Assembly: GCA_034440615.1 (NCBI GenBank)
Contig: JAOTOM010002634.1
Location: forward strand, 15,001-79,000
Direction of reading: 5' to 3'
Length of the DNA stretch: 64,000 nucleotides
Source of the DNA: Ashinkailepas kermadecensis
Taxonomy: Eukaryota; Arthropoda; Thecostraca; Neolepadidae
The notes beneath the pieces are model-generated. The model did not search any database. It was not told the origin of the DNA and saw only the letters and a list, made by a program, of their open reading frames with translations. This document shows, in pieces, positions 20,745 to 32,565 of the stretch. How positions within the stretch are numbered: the stretch's first letter is position 1; each line of letters begins with the position of its first letter. Position numbers and translations under genes: made by a program.

Positions 20745-20936
20745 TCTTGCGATATATATGTGATGTGATTGTTGGTTTTACGACACGTCGACTGTTGAGT
20801 CATGTAGCGTCGGCAATCTCTCACGCCGATTGATCGCGGGCGAAGAGAAGCGACAGGTGAGACTCGAACCCACAATCTTTCGATTGTGAGACGGGTAACT
20901 TACCCCTAGACTACTCGTCCCCTCTTGCGATATATA
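20745..20936 (-). mobile_element. Second tRNA-derived SINE type with 14-bp target duplication
   Basis: Exact direct repeats tcttgcgatatata (20745-20758 and 20923-20936) flank a 164-bp insert. On the minus strand the head reads GGGACGAGTAGTCTAGGGG, then a perfect hairpin CACAATC-GAAA-GATTGTG and GGGTTCGAGTC (box B). The tRNA acceptor arm does not pair well, so this is a retroposon and not a functional tRNA gene. It differs from the other SINE family of this window. Confidence 0.85.
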
Positions 20937-21362
20937 AAACGACGGCAGGCACCATTTTGCACGATACGATTTGCCTGCGGTCCTGTGGCGCAGAGTACCG
21001 TCATGCCCGGTAGTGTCGGCTTTTTCTGTCGACCTCGTCGTCAGCTGGATTGATCACTCTGCTGGCCATGGTGTGGTTTGCCATCGGACGGCTGTTTCGG
21101 TGTTGGCTGATGATGTGCTCCCTCACATAGCGGGGTGGTCTCGCGCATCTGACGGCCTGATTCCTCCAGACTGAGGTAGCTGTTACTATCGATTGACGGA
21201 ACTGGCCTCGTTAGCTCTCTTTCTGACGGGGTGGTTTTATCTCGGTAGTTAACAGTGAACCGTGTGATGCTAAGTGGCCTCTAGTCTGACTTCCTTGCTT
21301 CCCCTGTCTGACGAGGTAGTTCCTCTCGACTGACGCCGTCGTTTCACTTGACTGATTTCGCT

Positions 21363-21505
21363 GTGCCTCTCCCTGACTGACCTCTCCCCTCGATTGACAG
21401 CGCGCTCCCCTCGATTGACCGCCCGCTGCCCTCGATTGACGGCCCGCTCCCTTCGATTGACGGCCCGCTCCCCTCGATTGACGACCCGCTCCCCCGATTG
21501 ACGGC
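21363..21505. repeat. 21-bp tandem array next to an acceptor site
   Basis: About six copies of ctcgattgacggcccgctccc end some 20 bases before the acceptor of the FHA-like exon. The units are pyrimidine-rich and contain ATTGAC, a plausible branch-point context. Confidence 0.88.
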
Positions 21506-21526
21506 CCGCTGCGCGTGTGTCGACAG

Positions 21527-21704
21527 GCTGTGTGATCACGCTGGGCGAGAGCTGCATGTTCCGCTACAACAGCCCGGTGGAGGCGGCGCAGCTGCGACTG
21601 GCCGGCGTCAGACGCACCTCCTCCCGACTGTCGGTGTTGTCGCGCTCCACCTGCCACCTGGCGGAGACCCGCAGCATGGAGAGTCTGCTGGTCACCGACC
21701 GCAG
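21527..21704 (+). CDS. Exon encoding the end of an FHA domain (PHLDB/LL5-like)
   Basis: The acceptor GTCGACAG|GC and donor CCGCAG|GTGAGC bound a 178-nt open exon with high GC. Translated, it reads CVITLGESCMFRYNSPVEAA, the last strands of an FHA phosphopeptide-binding domain as in PHLDB1/LL5 proteins (which have '-GC-ICLG---FRFNHPAEA-'). It is followed by a serine- and arginine-rich stretch ending MESLLVTDR. In known LL5 proteins the domain sits near the N-terminus of a cortical, microtubule-anchoring protein. The upstream FHA exons were not found. The exon starts by completing a codon (xGC, probably Gly) and ends in phase 2 (AG), which fits the exon at 53825. A kinesin-type FHA domain is the main alternative. 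Confidence 0.68.
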
Positions 21705-22265
21705 GTGAGCTCGCACGGCCGTCGGAAACGCCATCGAGCTGCACGTGACAGGCTGGCTGTGAAGGTCGGGCCGGGCCAGACCAGGCCTGGTGATGTGTGA
21801 AGATGAAGGTGGGTGTTGCGAATCAGTGGGTCGGTTCTATTTTATTTGTCGTGTTGTATGTTGTCGGGTGGAGATCTCGGCGAGATTCATCGGAACGCGC
21901 CGATGGTCCGATGACGGAGACGGAGATAATTCATCTTGTTTGTTGCCAGAGCAACACTGGCCAACAGGAGCCTCTCCAAGCGAAATTGAACGGCGTATCT
22001 ACGCATTGCCAGGCTGCTCGACGCACGCCGCAGTCGTCCTCTCGGCTACTCACGTCCGCCCAGTGGAGTGTCTGGCTCCCCGTCTATCCGAGCTCTTGCC
22101 TTGCATGTCACTAAGGCCCAGCCGGGTCAGGCTGTGGAGCCGGCTGACTGTTTGTGTCCCCCCCCGACGAGGCACCACATTTCCGTGGTGGTCGGAGGGG
22201 GAGGGATTGCGTGTCCCAATGATCCGGCGGCCAGTCCACCAGGAAGCCGGGGATGGGTCAGACTA
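21705..22265. other. Start of the putative 32-kb intron
   Basis: Non-coding sequence between the donor at 21705 and the first LINE copy. No feature recognised. Confidence 0.45.
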
Positions 22266-24954
22266 AGAGTACCTCACTCGTCCTTCCATCCATACGCTCT
22301 CATTCCAATGTCGATCCCAACTCAACATCCATGCCCTTCACCTGGCCCTGCTACACCAGCTATCCCTACTATGAGTAGGCATGACAACTTCCCCGGTCCT
22401 GCCCACCAGCTCAGTTTTATCGGGGTAGTCGCGCCCCCTCGTCCCCCCCCCCCACGGGAGGGGGGGGGGCGTCGGAGTCCTGGAGGCTGAGGTCCCCTGT
22501 CGCACAGTGCTAGTTGCGACGGGGGATCAACACGCCTTTGGTCCCGATATCCCGGAGGGGCGGGCGGGTCCGTAGGGCCCTATATGGGCCAAGTGACATG
22601 TCGCCTTAGGCCGAAGGTCTGGGCCACGGCCCAGCGCCTGCTAGCCTGGCCGACAGAGGTTAAGGGGTGGGCGGCGCTGGATCCCGGTCGGGTTGGTGAG
22701 TCTCAATCTCCCGGCCGGACGAAGGCGCCGCCCGCCCCGTATATCCTCGGGCGCCTGGCGTCCTCCCGTCCGCGGGACACAGTCGTTCCCCTGCAGGGCC
22801 ACGAGGAGCTGAAATCAATCTCACTTCATGGACTCTTCCAACGAAAAAATCCACCCTGGGCCTCGGACCAGAACACCGGCTTCCCTAGCGGAAGCCCAGC
22901 ACTGACCCGACACCCGCAGAGGCGTACCGCCCTGCACATCCCCTCCCCGTGCGGTGCTGTCTACCACCGTTTCGCGTAGCGTGAATGCAACGAGAAATAA
23001 CTGTTCTGAATTCCGATTGTCTTCGCCACGAATACTTATACTGAAATCGAGTGACCCTGGAAGGAGTCTGTCTGCTCTCTCGCCCTTTGAGCGGAAGCGA
23101 GGATGTGATCAATTTGGAGACGTCGCCAGATGTGAAAAGCTGTGGGATGGAGCAATCGAAGTTGAATTTCGGAGTGCCGATGACCCTAAGAAAACCCTCG
23201 AGGCAACATATTTACATATTACGTGCGAGACCAGGGTAGGATGAGGGATATCAGTGTACCTATTTTAGTTGAGCCTCATAGGACAAAGAACCAGTCGAAA
23301 GGTGTGATAAATTGCTTTGATTTAATGCCCTGACCTGATTGACCTGATTTCATGCCGATTGCCCCGACCTCGTGTCTATGCAAGCTCCTGGAAAAAATAT
23401 GGTGAACGTCCGACTCACCTGGTTTCTGGAAGAACAGGACTTTTTTTTACCAATGTACGGTGTGGATTTAGGAAGCACCGCTGTACAACTGACCATCTTT
23501 TAACCCTTGCCACCGCCATTCGACTCGCCTTTAAGCGCAGACAACATGTGGGAGCTATTTTCTTTGATATAGAAGCAGCCTATGATTCCGAATGGCAATA
23601 CGGAATCTTGTTGAAGGTTAACCAATGTGGAATCCGTGGGAACTTGGGAATTTGTATCAAACAATTTCTGAAAGACCGCTTCTTCCGCGTCCGAGTAGGA
23701 CACGAGCTTTCCGAACGATTCCATCAAATGAATAGAGTTCCACAGGGCAGTGTTTTAAGTGTTACCCTGTTTGCTATCATCATAAATGATATTGGAGATG
23801 CACTGCCCTCAACGCATCGGTCGTTCGCTATTCGTCGATGACTTCATGATCCGGTCATCTGGCTCCAACACACCATCGCTAACAAGACGGCTGCAACTCG
23901 CGGTAAACCACCTCCAAAGATGTGGCATGAAAAACGGATTTCACTTTTCCACAGACAAAGCGGTTGCAGTGCACTTCTGCCGCAGGCGGTGCTCTCAAGC
24001 ACTAAACACGGAGTTGTATGGGACGCCTATCCCTGTGCAACAAACCACGAAGTTCCTTGGAGTGCAGTTCGATACTTGTCTGACGTGCAAACGAAATTTA
24101 AAAACACTGAGATAAAAATGTTTTATGTCACTAAACTTGTAATGTATATCACAAACCTCCTATGGTTGTGACCGAAAGACACTAATGATGCTATATCGGT
24201 CATTCATCCGATATAAGTTGGACCATGCATGCTATGTATGTGATGGTGCCTGCAAGAGCAATAAACGTACTCTTGATGCGGTACAGCATGCGGCTCTGCG
24301 GACCGCCACCGGAGCGTTTAAAACCACGCCGATTGCTAGCCTACTCGTAGAGTCGAACGAGCCTCCCTGGCGTTGAGACGTGAAATTCTTGGCGTGCAGT
24401 ATGCATGCAGGTTGCGGCAGTTCCCCACCCACCCCACCTACGACGCGGTGTTCTCACGACATACCTTGGCACTCTTCCGCAATGACAGAAGTATAATGAC
24501 CGCCGTTCTGTGTACGAATTCGTGCTCTCTTTGAGGAGAGTGGTGTAATAATTCGTCGGGTGATGCACATACAGAAACTAGCCGTACCGCCCTGTAATCT
24601 AGTCTCCCCTGTAGTTGACCTATCACTAACAGGGATGCACAAGGATGATGCAACATCCGAACTTTTCTGCATGAAAACACTGGAGGACTTGGATCATATC
24701 AAGGATATACACCAATATTTACTGATGGATCCAAGACCAGCACTGGAGCGGGATGTGCTTTCGTATGTGGAACTTCCGCTAGATCTTTTACTCTGCCTGT
24801 GTATGCATCAGTGTATGCCTGTGAACTGATGGCAATAATTAAAGCGCTTTCTTCCATCGAGGTATCACAAGATGTTTCATATGTCATACTGCCTGACTCT
24901 CTTAGCAGCCTTTTGGTACTTACCGCATTTTACCAAACATTCACTCTACTGATT

Positions 24955-25021
24955 GATGTTATAGCACCCGCTGTATAACCTATGCAGTTTATGCGCCCCT
25001 AAACCACCGATGTTATAACAC
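24955..25021 (+). mobile_element. Solo LINE tail inserted in the RNase H relic of LINE copy 1
   Basis: A 41-bp insert (24968-25008) of type 1 tail (GCTGTATAACC...GCGCCCCTAAACCACC) sits between near-identical 13-bp repeats gatgttata(g/a)cac (24955-24967 and 25009-25021). Removing the insert and one repeat restores continuity of the RNase H reading frame (FTLLIDVI followed by TRLTNQKRDGKAF). That independently shows it is an insertion. Confidence 0.85.
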
Positions 25022-25627
25022 GCCTCACTAATCAGAAACGAGACGGGAAAGCGTTCGTCTATGCTGGGTACCGAGCCATGTCGGAATTTATGGAAATGAG
25101 CGAGCCGATTCCGCAGCTAGATAGGCAGCCCAGAGATCCCCAACACCTATTCTCTCACTTCCAGCCAGGGACCACATCTCTGGAATCTTATCGTACATGA
25201 ATGGTAAGTGGCAGACGAGTTCGAACGCACAGTCCAACAATAAGCTGCATTCAATAAAACCACCACTTGGGGACTGGTCATCATGCCATCTCAGATCCAG
25301 GAGTGACGAGGTGACTATGTAGACTACGAACCTGCCACACACACACACACGCTACTCGCCAATACCTCCTCTGCGGGAAAGACAGACCCAAGTGCCCCCG
25401 CTGTCTGGAAGCCCTCACGGTGCGACATGTGCTTTATTCGTGCCAACACCTTAAGGGAGCAAAGGTTGTTCTTTGGAAATAGGATCGGACATTTACCATA
25501 TCGCGACATTCTAGCAGATGACTCGGGAATCATTCATTCCGGTAACATATTCGGGTACCTAAGAGTGCTAGGATTTAATTCCATATACTCAGTAACACTG
25601 TAAGATTTCGGCATGCTAAATGAACGT

Positions 25628-25692
25628 TATGGGCGCTAAATGATCACAATTTTGGTCGACGCGCCCTAAACCCCAAATAACTAACTAACTAA
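25628..25692 (+). mobile_element. 3' hairpin tail of LINE copy 1
   Basis: TTATGGGCGCTAAATGATC, a loop, GCGCGCCC-like return arm (CGACGCGCCC), then TAAACCCCAAATAA and four CTAA units. This is the genuine 3' terminus of the LINE and links type 2/3 solo tails to a parental element. Confidence 0.8.
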
Positions 25693-25797
25693 CTCTGTTC
25701 GTGCTGCGTGGCTCTGTTTGTACCGTCTGGCTCTGTTTGTGCCGCGTGGCTCTGTTTGTACCGCCTGGCTCTGTTTGTACCGTGTGACTGTCGTACT
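25693..25797. repeat. 19-bp tandem repeat
   Basis: About five copies of tgtttgtaccgcctggctc with substitutions, directly after the LINE tail. Confidence 0.88.
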
Positions 25798-25866
25798 GCG
25801 TGGCTGCAAATACCGAGTATCACCCGTCGTCAGCTGCGTAGCTCCCCGGATCCGAATGGCGACATA

Positions 25867-26145
25867 ATGACGCCTCGACGTTGGCTCGTCTCCTTTTTGT
25901 GTCTTGTTTTTGCGCGAGTGCGCGCGAGTGCTCAAGTGACAAAGGACGATGTTATGCATTGTGTCGGGTGTTTCGGAATTTCCAATGGCCATTGCTGTGA
26001 GGTGAAACATTCCACTTCACGAACGCTGCCTTTATATTTTGAACGAAAAACGACGGCTTGCGTTTTCAACATGGAGAAGCGGCGGCCGCTATTCGCGATG
26101 ACTTTGTTGGATCCATTTATAGTTGAAATTAGCTATGCTTTGTAA
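25867..26145 (+). CDS. Possible small secreted Cys-containing protein (speculative)
   Basis: Starting at the internal ATG at 25867 the 92-residue frame begins MTPRRWLVSFLCLVFARVRA, which looks like a signal peptide (basic start, hydrophobic core, ASA near a cleavage site). A stretch with four cysteines follows (HCVGCFGISNGHCCEVK). The base before the ATG at -3 is A. No splice sites, homologue or poly(A) signal support it, and it lies within repeats inside a putative intron. I do not recognise a family. A chance open frame is the leading alternative. Confidence 0.2.
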   Translation: MTPRRWLVSFLCLVFARVRASAQVTKDDVMHCVGCFGISNGHCCEVKHSTSRTLPLYFERKTTACVFNMEKRRPLFAMTLLDPFIVEISYAL

Positions 26146-26288
26146 TTAGCATTACTTAATTAATGGTCGACTTCGGACCACCATTATCTTTTATCACACG
26201 ATTTTCCTATTGTTGAAAACACATTTTATTCGCCACAGGTATCCCACTGCGACCAATTATAATTTGTTGAATTACTTCATGCACTCTT

Positions 26289-26409
<121 letters not shown>

Positions 26410-27000
26410 GATAATTCCATGGCACGTTAATTTCCACACAAATTGACCGGTTTCCGGGCCATTCACTCTCATACTTTGATGACGGTTTATGTGGTGATTT
26501 AACGCCATTAACGAAATCTACCAATGTTAGCTTAGCCGAAACAACGGCCCTTGAATGATAGCACTTACAATTTCGGAGTATGCATCATGCGGAGTCGTGT
26601 TTGGCGGGTCATAAAAAGGTACATATTTTCGGAAATACCTGAACGCACATATCATGTGACCTAGATATAGCCCGTAAGCTTCTTCTGTCTTTGTTTTCTT
26701 TTGTGAGTCACTCCGCAAAGCAAGTAGCATTTAAAAATAACTCGTGTGCTGGTGGATTAGTTGTCATGGTAATGAGAAACCGTGATTTTATTTGTGAGAA
26801 GGGTCTTACCAGAGTATATTAAAGAACGGTCTTGCGATTAGTAAATTGTAATGATCTTTCAGGTGTGTGATTTTGGGAGTCAAGCTACGTTTGCGTAATC
26901 CGATGAAGACTCATACTGGTGTTATTGCGGTACCCTATTGCAGTATTCAGTCGGGGGTAACAGGCATCCGGCCACAGTTGGCGGGTTGCTGTGGACGGCA
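26410..27000. other. No gene recognised
   Basis: About 0.6 kb of intron-like sequence with only random short frames. Confidence 0.45.
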
Positions 27001-27006
27001 CCGTGA

Positions 27007-27171
27007 AGAGAGAGAGAGAGAGAGAGAGGACAGATGGACAGATGGACAGATGGACAGATGGACAGATGGACATATGGACAGATAGGTAGACAGGTAGACA
27101 GGTAGACAGGTAGACAGGTAGACAGGTAGACAGATAGACAGATAGACAGATAGACAGATAGACAGACAGAT

Positions 27172-27210
<39 letters not shown>

Positions 27211-27236
27211 AGAGAGATAGAGAGGGAGAGGGAGCG
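27007..27236. repeat. Compound microsatellite (GA)n, (GACAGATG)n, (GTAGACAG)n
   Basis: Purine-rich strand throughout: GA runs on both sides of blocks of gacagatg, gtagacag and gatagaca octamers. It could form triplex DNA. Open frames of Ser-Leu repeats on the minus strand are shadows. Confidence 0.95.
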
Positions 27237-27429
27237 CGAGCGAGCGCCACTTGTCAGCCAGCTCCACACACAATGCATCCCTTTGCACCTGCCCCCACCG
27301 TGAAACACATGCACGACTCATACATGGATGCCCTAAGTGCGTCGAGCGTATTACCACGGTATTGTCTTAATGGTTCCTTCTGTTGCCTTCTGACAGGGTA
27401 TTGTCTTAGCGGTTCGTTCTGTCACCCAT

Positions 27430-28790
27430 TAGAACTCCATGGAATCGATACTGACTGGTTTAGGGCATATCTGGGAGGTCACACGCAGGCTGTTAGCATC
27501 TCAGATCAACGCGGAAACAGGCATCTCTCCTCCTTCTGCCAAACAACATAGGTGTTCTTCAAGGCTCATCACTAGGTCCACTCCTCTATTGCATCTTTTC
27601 GAACGACCTCAGTTTGCACGTCCCGGTAGCACACGTCACTCAGTTCGCAGACAACACCCAGGTCATCATCTCCGGTCGCAAATCTGATCTCCCAAATCTG
27701 ATAAGAGTCAGATGGAGACATGTCTGAACTAACTCTACGACTACTTCCTGGATAACGGTTTGAAGGTAAACCCGACCAAAACTCAGCTTCTCACGTTCCG
27801 ATCGCGTCAAAATCTTCGCAATATTACCCCGATACGATGTGCTTTAGGGACGCCGTGATAGATGAGTGCCATTCGTGTAGGAACCTTGGGGTGACATTTG
27901 ATCGCCACATGTCGTAGGATTCCCATGTAGCTGTTGTGGTCCGCAAGTGCACTGGATTCCTTCTGTCCCTGAGCCATCTGCGTCACCATCTGCCCACCAG
28001 TATCCTCTTCACTGTAGTCAATAGCTTAGTTATATCCAATATCCGCTACTGCATATCTGTTTACGGGAACGGGTCGGCAGCAAACATCCACAGACTAGAC
28101 AAGATCATTAACTTCGCCACTAAAGTCGTGTCAGGTGTACGGACATTTGATCATATTTCTGATGCCCGTAACGAGTTGGGTCTCCTCACCGCAGCTGATC
28201 TGCATCTATTTCACAGTTTTACTTTGCTCCATAAGATCATTCTGACGGGTGAGCCAACGCACATTGCCGGTCAAATCACTGCAAACTCTACCCTGCGAAA
28301 CCGTCATACACTTGCAGACGACCACCTGTACCTGCCAGCCATACACAGAGAGGCGGGCCGCATGAGATTTATCTACTCGTCTGTCTTCCACTATAACAAA
28401 CCTCCTACTGAAATAAAAACATCGAAGCTGTCTAACTTCAAGAAACATGCGCTAGCTTATCTCCACGAACAACACTTACAACACGAACAACAAACAAATT
28501 ACACAATGGATGTGTGTACACTACGAACTTTCCTTTATGCCATCGCTTTCCTATCACTTCTATAAACTACTCGTTTATAGCTCGTGTTGCAAGCACGGTG
28601 TGTGTAGTGCAGATAAGTGATATGGGTATTGCATTATGTTGGTGTATGAATGTTTGTCGCGCATCTGCTCCCACTATTGGCCACAAACCTATCCTTTCTT
28701 TGTAAATATCTGTGAGTATGCCCGGACTGTCCATAAGAGCCACTGTACGTGGAGGGCATGTATCGTGAAATAAATTAAAGAAATAAATAG
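27430..28790 (+). mobile_element. 5'-truncated CR1/L2-like LINE relic
   Basis: An RT palm remnant reads DWFRAYLGGHTQAVSI, then GVLQGSSLGPLLY and QFADNTQVII, where the catalytic FADD has become FADN. A frameshift follows. From 27936 to 28565 a clean 209-residue frame encodes the RT C-terminal region (SNIRYCISVYGNG, FATKVVSGVRTFDHI, SVFHYNKPP). A 3' UTR with AATAAATTAAAGAAATAAAT follows to about 28790. The nonfunctional palm and stops at 27540-27900 make it dead. Confidence 0.78.
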
Positions 28791-28799
28791 ATGCCCGCC

Positions 28800-29080
28800 T
28801 GCCTGTCGCTTTATCTAACCATAAGACCAGCGTAACAACATCCACCTGTGTGCGTATCGGCTTGCCCTCCGGATCATATCAATAGGCCTGCTATGCGTCG
28901 CAGTATTTGTTTTTGCCGTGTACAGGAGACCGTGTTCGCGGGGCTGGTGTCGCCTTACTAATGACTGTCGCCGGCGCTCCCAGTCGTCGCAGGCTGCGCC
29001 GGCGCACTGGTCGGCTGCCGGTGACGCGGCGCGCGTTCTGGGGGCCTTTGCTGAGTGCGCGCGCCGCGTCGCGCCGGATG
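28800..29080. other. GC-rich non-coding segment
   Basis: CpG-rich, with overlapping arginine-rich frames on both strands. No gene support. Confidence 0.4.
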
Positions 29081-29085
29081 GCGTC

Positions 29086-29240
29086 ACGGCGCGACATTTC
29101 ATCGGCGGGTAGTGGCATGGCGCGACATTTCATCGGCGGGTAGCGGCATGGTGCGACATTTCATCGGCGGGTAGCGGCATGGTGCGACATTTCATCGGCG
29201 GGTAGCGGCATGGTGCGACATTTCGTCGCCGGATAGCGGC
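29086..29240. repeat. 31-bp tandem repeat
   Basis: About five copies of gcgacatttcatcggcgggt followed by agcggcatggt, decaying to the right. Confidence 0.9.
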
Positions 29241-29925
29241 TTGGCGCGAGCTTTCGTCGCTTGTCGGACGACACGACTGTGTGCGCAGGACTGCCGTGTC
29301 GGTGCCGACGTGTGCGCATGTCTCGTGCTGTGGGCGTTTTCGCCACGGCGGTCGCGGACTCATGTTGGTTAGTTGTCAGTTGTGAGTGAAGTTGTGAAGG
29401 ATGTTAAAGATACACGGTTGAGGAAACGGATGATTCTAGCTAATGTTCTGCACTCCATCTTTCGGTTAGGTGAATGACAGCATGATTTCGGTTACTTGGT
29501 TTGTTTTCTGTTTTGACCGCAGGGAGTTATTATCCTGAGTTGTGATACAAATGCGACTCAGACTCGCGCCATGCGCGCTGGTTTGTCGTTAATTCCGCGG
29601 TGCGTTGCGCCGTACACTTCAGCTGCTTTCCAGTTCATGAATTGTCCGGGTTCTCGGGCACAGGCACCGCGTAGTTTGGCGTTGTTGGGATTTAGCCGCC
29701 CGAGCCAAGTTTCGTTTAGTGTCAGGTCCAACTCATCACTCATCGCCGACATCGTGACATCTGATTCACGGCCGCACAAATGTCGTCTACCGGGACGCAA
29801 GAGAAGCGTCAGGCATGGCAGATGTCTTAACTTTCGGAATTGGAGAGCTGTGTACCACCATTTTCAGCCGTATGGTTATTGTGTCGCACCACGGGCAATC
29901 CGTCTCTTACCGCTGAAGGCGCGTC
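29241..29925. other. No gene recognised
   Basis: Spacer between two tandem arrays. The long open frame that begins here only stays open because it runs into the 22-bp array. Confidence 0.5.
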
Positions 29926-32565
29926 TGTACCATGGCCACGAGCTCGCCGTACCACGACCACGAGCTCGCCGTACCCCTATCACGAGCTCGCCGTACCACC
30001 ACCACGAGCTCCCCGTACCACCATCACGAGCTCGCCGTACCACCACGAGCTCGCCGTACCACCACCACGAGCTCGCCGTACCACCATCACGAGCTCGCCG
30101 TACCACCATCACGAGCTCGCCGTACCACCATCACGAGCTCGCCGTACCACCATCACGAGCTCGCCGTACCACCACCACGAGCTCGCCGTACCACCATCAC
30201 GAGCTCGCCGTACCACCACCGCGAGCTCCCCGTACCACCACCACGAGCTCCCCGTACCACCACCACGAGCTCGCCGTACCACCATCACGAGCTCGCCGTA
30301 CCACTATCACGAGCTCGCCGTACCACCATCACGAGCTCGCCGTACCACCATCACGAGCTCGCCGTACCACTATCACGAGCTCGCCGTACCACCATCACGA
30401 GCTCGCCGTACCACCACCACGAGCTCCCCGTACCACCACCACGAGCTCCCCGTACCACCACCACGAGCTCGCCGTACCACCATCACGAGCTCGCCGTACC
30501 ACCACCACGAGCTCGCCGTACCACCACCACGAGCTCCCCGTACCACCACCACGAGCTCGCCGTACCACCACCACGAGCTCGCCGTACCACCATCACGAGC
30601 TCGCCGTACCACCACCACGAGCTCGCCGTACCACCACCACGAGCTCCCCGTACCACCACCACGAGCTCGCCGTACCACCATCACGAGCTCGCCGTACCAC
30701 CACCACGAGCTCGCCGTACCACCACCGCGAGCTCGCCGTACCACCATCACGAGCTCCCCGTACCACCACCACGAGCTCGCCCGTGTGGTGCGGCCTTTGA
30801 CACCGGGAGTGGCATTGTGTCGTGTGGCCACGCGTTCCGTTCATCACGAGCTCCCCGTACCACCATCACGAGCTCGCCGTACCACTATCACGAGCTCCCC
30901 GTACCACCACCACGAGCTCGCCGTACCACCACCGCGAGCTCCCCGTACCAACATCACGAGCTCGCCGTACCACCATCACGAGCTCGCCGTACCACCATCA
31001 CGAGCTCGCCGTACCACCACCACGAGCTCGCCCGTGTGTGTCGCCTTTGACACCGGGAGTGGCATTGTGTCGTGTGGCCACGCGTTCCGTTCATCACGAG
31101 CTCCCCGTACCAACATCACGAGCTCGCCGTACCACCACCACGAGCTCGCCCGTGTGTGTCGCCTTTGACACCGGGAGTGGCATTGTGTCGTGTGGCCACG
31201 CGTTCCGTTCATCACGAGCTCCCCGTACCACCACCATGAGCTCGCCCGGTGTGTCGCCTTTGACACCGGGAGTGGCATTGTGTCGTGTGGCCACGCGTTC
31301 CGTTCATCACGAGCTCCCCGTACCAACATCACGAGCTCGCCGTACCACCACCACGAGCTCGCCCGTGTGTGTCGCCTTTGACACCGGGAGTGGCATTGTG
31401 TCGTGTGGCCACGCGTTCCGTTCATCACGAGCTCGCCGTACCACCACCACGAGCTCGCCCGTGTGTGTCGCCTTTGACACCGGGAGTGGCATTGTGTCGT
31501 GTGGCCACGCGTTCCGTTCATCACGAGCTCCCCGTACCAACATCACGAGCTCGCCGTACCACCACCACGAGCTCGCCCGTGTGTGTCGCCTTTGACACCG
31601 GGAGTGGCATTGTGTCGTGTGGCCACGCGTTCCGTTCATCACGAGCTCGCCGTACCACCACCACGAGCTCGCCCGTGTGTGTCGCCTTTGACACCGGGAG
31701 TGGCATTGTGTCGTGTGGCCACGCGTTCCGTTCATCACGAGCTCCCCGTACCAACATCACGAGCTCGCCGTACCACCACCACGAGCTCGCCCGTGTGTGT
31801 CGCCTTTGACACCGGGAGTGGCATTGTGTCGTGTGACCACGCGTTCCGTTCATCACGAGCTCGCCGTACCACCACCACGAGCTCCCCGTGTGTGTCGCCT
31901 TTGACACCGGGAGTGGCATTGTGTCGTGTGGCCACGCGTTCCGTTCATCACGAGCTCGCCGTACCACCACCACGAGCTCGCCCGTGTGTGTCGCCTTTGA
32001 CACCGGGAGTGGCATTGTGTCGTGTGACCACGCGTTCCGTTCATCACGAGCTCGCCGTACCACCACCACGAGCTCCCCGTGTGTGTCGCCTTTGACACCG
32101 GGAGTGGCATTGTGTCGTGTGGCCACGCGTTCCGTTCATCACGAGCTCCCCGTACCAACATCACGAGCTCGCCGTACCACCACCACGAGCTCGCCCGTGT
32201 GTGTCGCCTTTGACACCGGGAGTGGCATTGTGTCGTGTGGCCACGCGTTCCGTTCATCACGAGCTCCCCGTACCAACATCACGAGCTCGCCGTACCACCA
32301 CCACGAGCTCGCCCGTGTGTGTCGCCTTTGACACCGGGAGTGGCATTGTGTCGTGTGGCCACGCGTTCCGTTCATCACGAGCTCGCCGTACCACCACCAC
32401 GAGCTCGCCCGTGTGTGTCGCCTTTGACACCGGGAGTGGCATTGTGTCGTGTGGCCACGCGTTCCGTTCATCACGAGCTCGCCGTACCACCACCACGAGC
32501 TCGCCCGTGTGTGTCGCCTTTGACACCGGGAGTGGCATTGTGTCGTGTGGCCACGCGTTCCGTTC
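29926..32565. repeat. 22-bp minisatellite that evolves into a higher-order repeat
   Basis: From 29926 to about 30780 units of 22 bp (ctcgccgtaccaccaccacgag and variants) run without a break. From 30780 a second sequence of about 73 bp (with tttgacaccgggagtggcat and ccacgcgttccgttcatcac) joins the unit. The combined blocks of about 95 or 118 bp repeat about 16 times, according to whether two or three 22-bp units are included. All long His/Pro/Arg-rich frames here, on both strands, are shadows of the array. Confidence 0.95.

Larger units (their letters stand above)
22266..25692 (+). mobile_element. Decayed I-like LINE, copy 1
   Basis: The left part matches the 5' UTR of the full-length copy at 33.7 kb (CCTCACTCGTCCTTCCATCC, then the 'tcggggtag' and 'ggtcccgatatcccggaggg' blocks). 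Next comes an ORF1 fragment (22954-23244: LSPFERKRGCDQFGD). A deletion removes the rest of ORF1, the endonuclease and the RT start. RT pieces follow: FFDIEAAYD, VPQGSVLSV (23359-23841), then LFVDDF in another frame (23786-24115) and an RT C-terminal piece (24185-24376). An RNase H relic lies at about 24700-25590. The 3' end is the hairpin tail and (CTAA)n at 25628-25692. Many frameshifts and stops make it inactive. Its tail type (2) differs from copy 2, so it belongs to a different subfamily. Confidence 0.85.

Noticed and set aside
20857..20922. A functional tRNA gene on the minus strand
   Set aside because: Box B and an anticodon-like hairpin are present, but the acceptor stem pairs poorly and the unit sits inside a 164-bp insert with a target duplication, so it is a SINE.
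25708..25866. N-terminal extension of the 25867 frame
   Set aside because: It runs through the 19-bp tandem array and so is repeat-derived.
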